Positions 58,771 to 64,000 of a DNA stretch of 64,000 nt are shown piece by piece (the stretch's first letter is position 1; every line of letters begins with the position of its first letter). The DNA is taken from the NCBI RefSeq assembly GCF_020379485.1, contig NC_063444.1:9310652-9374651 (forward strand), written 5' to 3'. Origin of the DNA: Brassica napus (Eukaryota > Streptophyta > Magnoliopsida > Brassicales > Brassicaceae). The translations under genes and the position numbers were made by a program. Under the pieces are notes generated by a model. It did not search any database. It was not told the DNA's origin and saw only the letters and a list, made by a program, of their open reading frames with translations.

Positions 58771-59124
58771 CTGATTATCTTAATTCGATCAAAAGAAATT
58801 AGAAAACCAATCATTAAGTTAAACCGGCCTAATCTTTATTCGGTTTGATTGTAAATTGAAGTAAAAGATAGGAAACTGAAATTTATTAACCCAATAAAAT
58901 CAAAGTACTATTGTATGTAATAAACTCAAATCCGATTCAAGAAAATGTTTATGCGTTTCAAATCTATAATAACCGGAATCGAAATTCTGATTAATGTGCT
59001 TGGTTAAGGTTTGACCAACTTGAGTCTCGCCGGAAAAAAAATAAAGTTTAGGAGAAGATAATATGCGAAGGGTCACGAAAAAAATAGCTATTATTATAAA
59101 ATAAAAGAAATAAAAAATATAGAA

Positions 59125-60699
59125 ATGGCTTTTCTCTCGGCGGTGAAGTTGCAGGGACGTCCACCATCGATCTCGTCCAATCTCAACCCAAATCCCAAGC
59201 GTGTAGGTTCGGATTCCGTTTCCTTAGACGTCTCCATACCTGACTCCGAACGAAAGCCTCGGAAATTCAGCTCAAAGCTAAGTCGCTGGAACAGAGCACG
59301 AACCTTACGCTCCGGCGTGAAGGTGGACCGTACGATTAATAATGAGTCAAACAGTACGACCGGTCCGATCGTGAATATCCCTGATATTTCAACGGTGGAA
59401 AGTGACGTGTCGTCAATTAACAGTGATCACGAGACGGATTTCACGGCGGCGAAGTCGATTTACATAGTCTCTGACGGAACTGGATGGACGGCAGAACACG
59501 CCGTTAACGCTGCTTTGGGCCAGTTCGATTATTGCTTGGTCGATCGTGGCTGTCCCGTTAATACCCATCTCTTCTCAGGGGTACTCTCGACTTTCACTTC
59601 TCTCTCTCTCTATCTTAATACTTAAATTTTGGCTATAAACCGAACCAATAATAATCCGGTTTACAGAATTCAAAATAGAAACCGAGCTTTAAACCGAATC
59701 GAATGAGACTATTACATATCATCCTGGGTGTTATTCTTACTAAATTTAGTTGTCGTTATTTCAAGTTTTCTAAACCGAACCGAAATCAGATTTGTTTTGT
59801 CTAAACCGAACCGGAAGCAATTTGGTTTTCCTTAAACCGAAATCGAATTATTTTGTTTGATGATGAATATACATATGATTTGTGAAGATCTAGGATAGAG
59901 AGACGTTAATGGAGATCATAAAGCAAGCTGCAATCGAAGGAGCAATGGTAATGTACACTTTAGCTGATCCGTCAATGGCGGAAGCAGCCATGAGAGCATG
60001 CAAGCTATGGAGCATCTCTTCACTAGACATCCTAGGACCAATCACAGACGCAATCTCCTCTCATTTAGGAGCCAACCCTTCCGGTCTTTCGCGTGGCGTC
60101 TCAAACTCATCTCTCAACGAAGACTACTTCAAAAGAATCGAAGCAATCGAATTCACAATCAAACACGATGACGGTGCCTTGCCAGAGAATCTTGAAAAGG
60201 CAGACATTGTTCTTGTAGGTGTCTCCAGGACAGGGAAGACACCGCTCTCTACTTACTTGGCTCAAAAGGGTTACAAAGTCTCTAACGTACCGATCGTGAA
60301 CGGTGTGGATCTTCCCAGGACTCTTTTCGAGGTTGATTCGAGAAAGGTTTTTGGTCTGATGATTAACCCGGTCGTGTTGCAAGGGATAAGAGAGGCTAGA
60401 GCCAAGAGTCTTGGTCTTGGTTCTGGTTTTGAGATTAAGTACTCTGAGTTGAGATCTGTTAGGGAGGAGCTTGAGCATGCTAAGAGAATCTTTGCAGAGA
60501 ATCCGAGTTGGCCAGTGATCGGTAAGACTAGTTGTGATCATTGATGAAGTTCTTGAAAAAGGGTTTGATGAAAAAATGTGAATTGTCTTTTGCAGAAGTA
60601 ACAGAGAGAGCAATAGAGGAAACTGCTGCAGTGGTTTTGAGGCTTTACGACGAGAGACAAAGCAATCGAGCGATGCCTCGCATCTCTAAATGCTACTAA
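59125..60699 (+). CDS. RP1: PPDK regulatory protein (RP1-like) with an exon-2 border stop
   Basis: Bifunctional kinase/phosphorylase that switches pyruvate orthophosphate dikinase off and on by threonine phosphorylation in the chloroplast. Exons: 59125-59580, 59894-60521 and 60596-60699, 395 residues with this splicing. The Ser/Arg-rich N terminus (about 1-80) looks like a transit peptide; the DUF299 core begins at [20 protein letters not shown], and the P-loop GVSRTGKT falls at about 261-268. The family-conserved exon 2 start would be at 59888, just after GTGAAG, but that gives ATC then an in-frame TAG (59891-59893) where Arabidopsis has Ile-Glu. Using the AG of that TAG as the acceptor drops these two codons and keeps the frame. 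If this acceptor is not used, the protein ends at about 153 residues and the gene is null. Confidence 0.85.
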
Positions 60700-61001
60700 A
60701 CATTGGATGAGGAATTTGAATTAGTGTGGTAGAAAATATAGTCTATACTTTATAAACCCCACTAGTCCATATTATTGGGCTCAAGCTAAGTCCATAGAAA
60801 TATATCCAAGTTTAAGAGAATTGAGTATTTTTCTTTCACAAACTATTAACATAAGAAATACGCACTAATACATGAAAATTTCAATTTATCAATCATCAAA
60901 AATAAGAAAATATTTTTCTATCAACTATTAAAAAAGTTGGATATTTAAAAATTGTGTTACTTGTCATCGTCCAAAATTCATAATGGCGGCACTATTACAA
61001 A
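60700..61001. other. RP1 3' flank
   Basis: Presumed 3' untranslated region and AT-rich spacer up to the MULE; includes the left target copy TATTACAAA (60993-61001). Confidence 0.5.
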
Positions 61002-62678
61002 GGGAAAATCGCATAAAAAAACCTTCGAGTTGACAGCCACTTGTACTTTAAACCCTTAGAGTATTTCATAAGCAATTTAAACCTTTAAAGTGACACTTTT
61101 ATAAAAAAAAACTTTCAACCTGGCTTACTTGTTAATCAAGTCAAAACGGTAACCAGTACTGTTCAAAATCGATGACGTGTCGATTTTCTTTTTTTTTTTG
61201 AATTATTTTCAAAATTATTTTATTAATAAAATAAATATTAAAATAAAGAAAATATAAAAATTCATAAAAAAAATTCAAAACAAATCATTAAAATCACGAA
61301 AAATTCACAAAAAAATCAAAATATTCACCAAAAGTTTTTTAAATTATTTTATTAATAAAATAAATAATAAAATATAAAAAAAATCATAAGAAATTCAAAA
61401 CAAATCATAAAAAGTCAATAAAATTCAAAAAATTCACAAAAAATATCTTAAATTATTTTATTAATAAAATAAATATAAAAATAATCTTAAAATTTTACAA
61501 AAATAAAAGATTCGCAACAATATTTAAGTATAAAATACAGAAAATATAAAAAATCATTATCACAAAAATCAAGAATAAAATTATATGTGGTTTTATAAAA
61601 GCAAATAAGGAATAACGTGCATTGAGTGCTATAAACTGGCTACCCTCAAGCTATCATTAGTATACATTCTTCACTTTAACAATCCTGAACTTTTCCAAAT
61701 CCAACCAACACACACATAGAACATAAAAGATTTAAAAAAATCCAAAATAGCAGTCAGTCTCTGGGTTATGATTACTCTAACTCAGATTAGAAAAATTCAT
61801 TATCTTCAAATGATTCTCGTGAATGATTTGTTATAAAGTTCTTATGAATTTTTATATTTTCTGTATTTTTATATTTATTTTATTAATAAAATAATTTAAA
61901 ATATTCTCTGTGAATTTTTTGTATTTTTGTGAATTTTATTGACTTTTTATGATTTGTTTAGAATTTTTTATGAATTTTTTATATTTTTTGTATTTTTTTT
62001 TTATTTTATTAATAAAATAATTTGTTTTTTGGGTGAATATTTTGATTTTTGTGAATTTTTAGTGATTTTATGATTTGTTTTGAATTTTTTATGGATTTTT
62101 ATATTTTATTTATTTTATACTTATTTTATTAGTAAAATAATATAAATATTGTTGTGAATCTTTTATTTTTATAAAACTTTATGATTATTTTTATATTTAT
62201 TTTATCAATAAAATAATTTAAAATACTTTTTGTGAATATTTTGAATTTTGTGAATTTTATTGACTTTTTATGATTGGTTTTGATTTTTTTTTTTGTGAAT
62301 TTTTATTTTTTTGTATTTTCATTTTTATTTTATTAATAAAATAATTTTTAAAAAAATTTGGTGAATATTTTTATTTTTTGTGAATTTTAGGTGAGCTTTA
62401 TGATTTTTTTTTAATTTTCTTATGAATTTTTATATTTTCATTATTTTAATATTTATTGATAAAATTATTTTTAAAAAAAAAATAAAAAAAAGAAAACCGA
62501 CACGTCATCGATTTTGAACAGTACCGTTTACCGTTTTGACTTGATGTACAAGTAAGCCAGGTTGGAGGTTTCTTTTGATAAAAGTGTCACTTTGAAGGTT
62601 TAAAGTGCTTCTGAAATACTCTCAAGATTTAAAGTGTAAGTAGCTGCCACTTTGAATGTTTTTTATGCGATTTTCCCC
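61002..62678. mobile_element. Non-autonomous foldback MULE, 1677 bp, TSD TATTACAAA
   Basis: Ends GGGAAAATCGCATAAAAAA and TTTTTATGCGATTTTCCCC, inverted copies over about 190 bp with motifs such as AACCTGGCTTACTTGT and ATCGATGACGTGTCG. TATTACAAA flanks it exactly (60993-61001 and 62679-62687). The interior is about 1.2 kb of extremely AT-rich repeats built on TTATTTTATTAATAAAATAATTT (a palindromic core) in units of about 110-130 bp, also arranged as an inverted repeat. No transposase. Its terminus is related to the MULE at 19929. Confidence 0.9.
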
Positions 62679-62687
62679 TATTACAAA

Positions 62688-63908
62688 TTAGTAAACTATA
62701 TCTCCTGTTTCTAATTATGTTATTTTATCGCAGCCATTATCAGTACTTTATTGATATATAAAATGATGAAACAGTAAGTCATATGAATGTTAGATATGCA
62801 TGTTAGTAATATGAATACTATAATAGCAATTGCAACAGTGTAGTTTGAGCAGTTGGTTAGTCAAGAAAGTTTAGGTGTGGTTTGACCAATGATACCATCA
62901 TAGTTTTTTTTTTTGTCAATACCATCATAGTTTAATCAACTGAAACAAATACTAGGAAAAATCTAACTGACTAAAGTATATATATATAATCTATTTTCTA
63001 CTCTAAAACTCTGATTTTTTTACCGTCTCAGTTGTGATCAACTAATCACAACTTGTATAGGGGTTTTGGACCATATCAAACTCTAAAATTCACACCACAA
63101 CTTGTATAGGGGGTTGGACTTTGTTTGGCATCATTTCAACATCAAACTTTATAAACCACGTTTCAACTTTGGTTGTTATCAACAAAATTCAAGGTGTGTT
63201 GTATAATGTAGGCACATTGGCAGGTAATATACTCTTGCATTTTAGTCTATGAAAAGGGAGATGTTACTTTATGATCCAAATACTTGAAGACACCTAAATA
63301 TGGTAATAGCTTAGGTGAATAGCATGTGGTGACCCTTAAATGCTCCACGCTTGTGTTAGGTTCTATTTTTCAAGATGGTCCATATACTAACCAAAGTTCT
63401 GATTTTTTTTTTCAAAACTCAAACGTAATAAATAAAAATATCTTAAAATGAATCAAAAGATAGTATGCAAGACATCAATGTAAATATTCATTAGAAAACA
63501 CAAGTAGTCACGAGCGAATAATTCAATTTCATTCAATTCTTACACGACTCAAATTATCTCTATGTGAACCCGAAGCAAAACTAAAGATACTCATGTCAAT
63601 AATATACATGCACATAAAGAAATACAACAAAATGAAAAACACAATAACTAGGCAAAATAAACTGAAAAAAAACAAAGAAATTAATTAAAAGGAACAGAAG
63701 AGAAGATTCTCTGTCTTTGTCACAACAGTCATAAACTCGTCTTAAGCTTTCTTTTCCAATATTCATATGATCTCGTGCGTGGCCACTTCTCACTTTCTCT
63801 TGATGTTTCGTTTTTCCATTTAAAAAAATAAAAACTATACAAAATAATTATTATCACAACCTTACGCTCTTTGTTTTTTTTTTTGTAATGTTCCTCTGAT
63901 TCATCTCC
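62688..63908. other. Intergenic DNA, no gene seen
   Basis: AT-rich. The phrase ACAACTTGTATAGGGG(T/G)T occurs twice, at about 63048 and 63099. A 65-codon minus-strand frame at 63596-63793 is not recognised. Confidence 0.5.
62907..62918 (-). mobile_element. Mini-insertion (12 bp) with 15-bp target duplication
   Basis: ATACCATCATAGTTT at 62892-62906 is repeated exactly at 62919-62933. The insert on the minus strand is TGAC followed by eight A, the same tail type as the retroposon at 58213. Confidence 0.75.
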
Positions 63909-63985
63909 TCAAATGTAGGTCGGTGAGATTGTCGTATGCTCTAACGCCACAAACTGAGGTCGGTCCATCTCATATATCTTCTTGT
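63909..63985 (-). CDS. Possible C-terminal exon of a gene running off the window
   Basis: On the minus strand a short frame ends with IYEMDRPQFVALEHTTISPT and a TGA at 63911-63909. An AG that could serve as a splice acceptor lies just upstream, near 63980. The amino-acid composition looks coding and the DNA is less AT-rich than around it. I do not recognise the protein. Only the adjoining sequence can decide. Confidence 0.25.
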
Positions 63986-64000
63986 ATTTTTACTATTATT

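Larger units (their letters stand above)
58011..59124. other. GA2OX8-RP1 intergenic region
   Basis: Holds a Stowaway-like MITE interrupted by a retroposon (see those entries), then about 350 bp of AT-rich DNA that should contain the RP1 promoter. A TATAAA at 59095 is only 30 bp from the RP1 ATG and so is unlikely to be its TATA box. Confidence 0.55.

Overview
The window is plant nuclear DNA from the mustard family, most likely a Brassica. The evidence is intron-rich genes, an AT-rich background, a heavy load of plant transposons, and a run of genes that I recognise, from memory, as matching the Arabidopsis thaliana order At4g21150, 21160, 21170, 21180, 21190, 21200, 21210 in the same order and orientation. 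The genus and subgenome are inferences.

Layout. 2.1-16.4 kb is a compact genic island: HAP6 (ribophorin II, +), an AGD12-type ARF-GAP with a C2 domain (+), a PPR protein (-), ERDJ2B (Sec63/DnaJ, +) and EMB1417 (PPR-like, -). From 16.5 to 51.8 kb lies a transposon block not expected between the last two collinear genes: MITEs, a broken LINE-type ORF1, a foldback MULE with a 9-bp target duplication, a solo LTR with a 5-bp target duplication, and two complete En/Spm (CACTA) elements. The first CACTA (24318-32822, target duplication ATA) sits inside an older inverted-repeat element and has a decayed transposase. The second (41217-51776, target duplication CAA) is young-looking: its main transposase ORF runs 859 codons, and it carries on the opposite strand an intact 482-codon ORF that looks like ORF1 of ATHILA retrotransposons. 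51.8-60.7 kb returns to the collinear genes: GA2OX8, whose 4.8-kb first intron is filled with a Helitron, MITEs and short insertions, and RP1 (PPDK regulatory protein). 61.0-62.7 kb holds another foldback MULE with a perfect 9-bp target duplication.

The genes do not form a pathway. HAP6 and ERDJ2B both act at the endoplasmic reticulum (N-glycosylation and protein translocation), AGD12 in membrane traffic, the PPR proteins in organelles, GA2OX8 in gibberellin inactivation and RP1 in control of pyruvate orthophosphate dikinase. Points that stand out: (1) at least seven tiny insertions of 11-21 bp, most with an A- or T-run, each flanked by a 9-16 bp target duplication, which look like 'tail-only' retroposition scars, four of them in GA2OX8 intron 1; (2) the ATHILA-ORF1-like gene riding in a CACTA element, beside a 163-bp tandem array; (3) a stop codon at the start of RP1 exon 2 that itself forms part of a candidate new splice acceptor; (4) a 10.5-kb CACTA insertion only 290 bp upstream of the GA2OX8 start codon.
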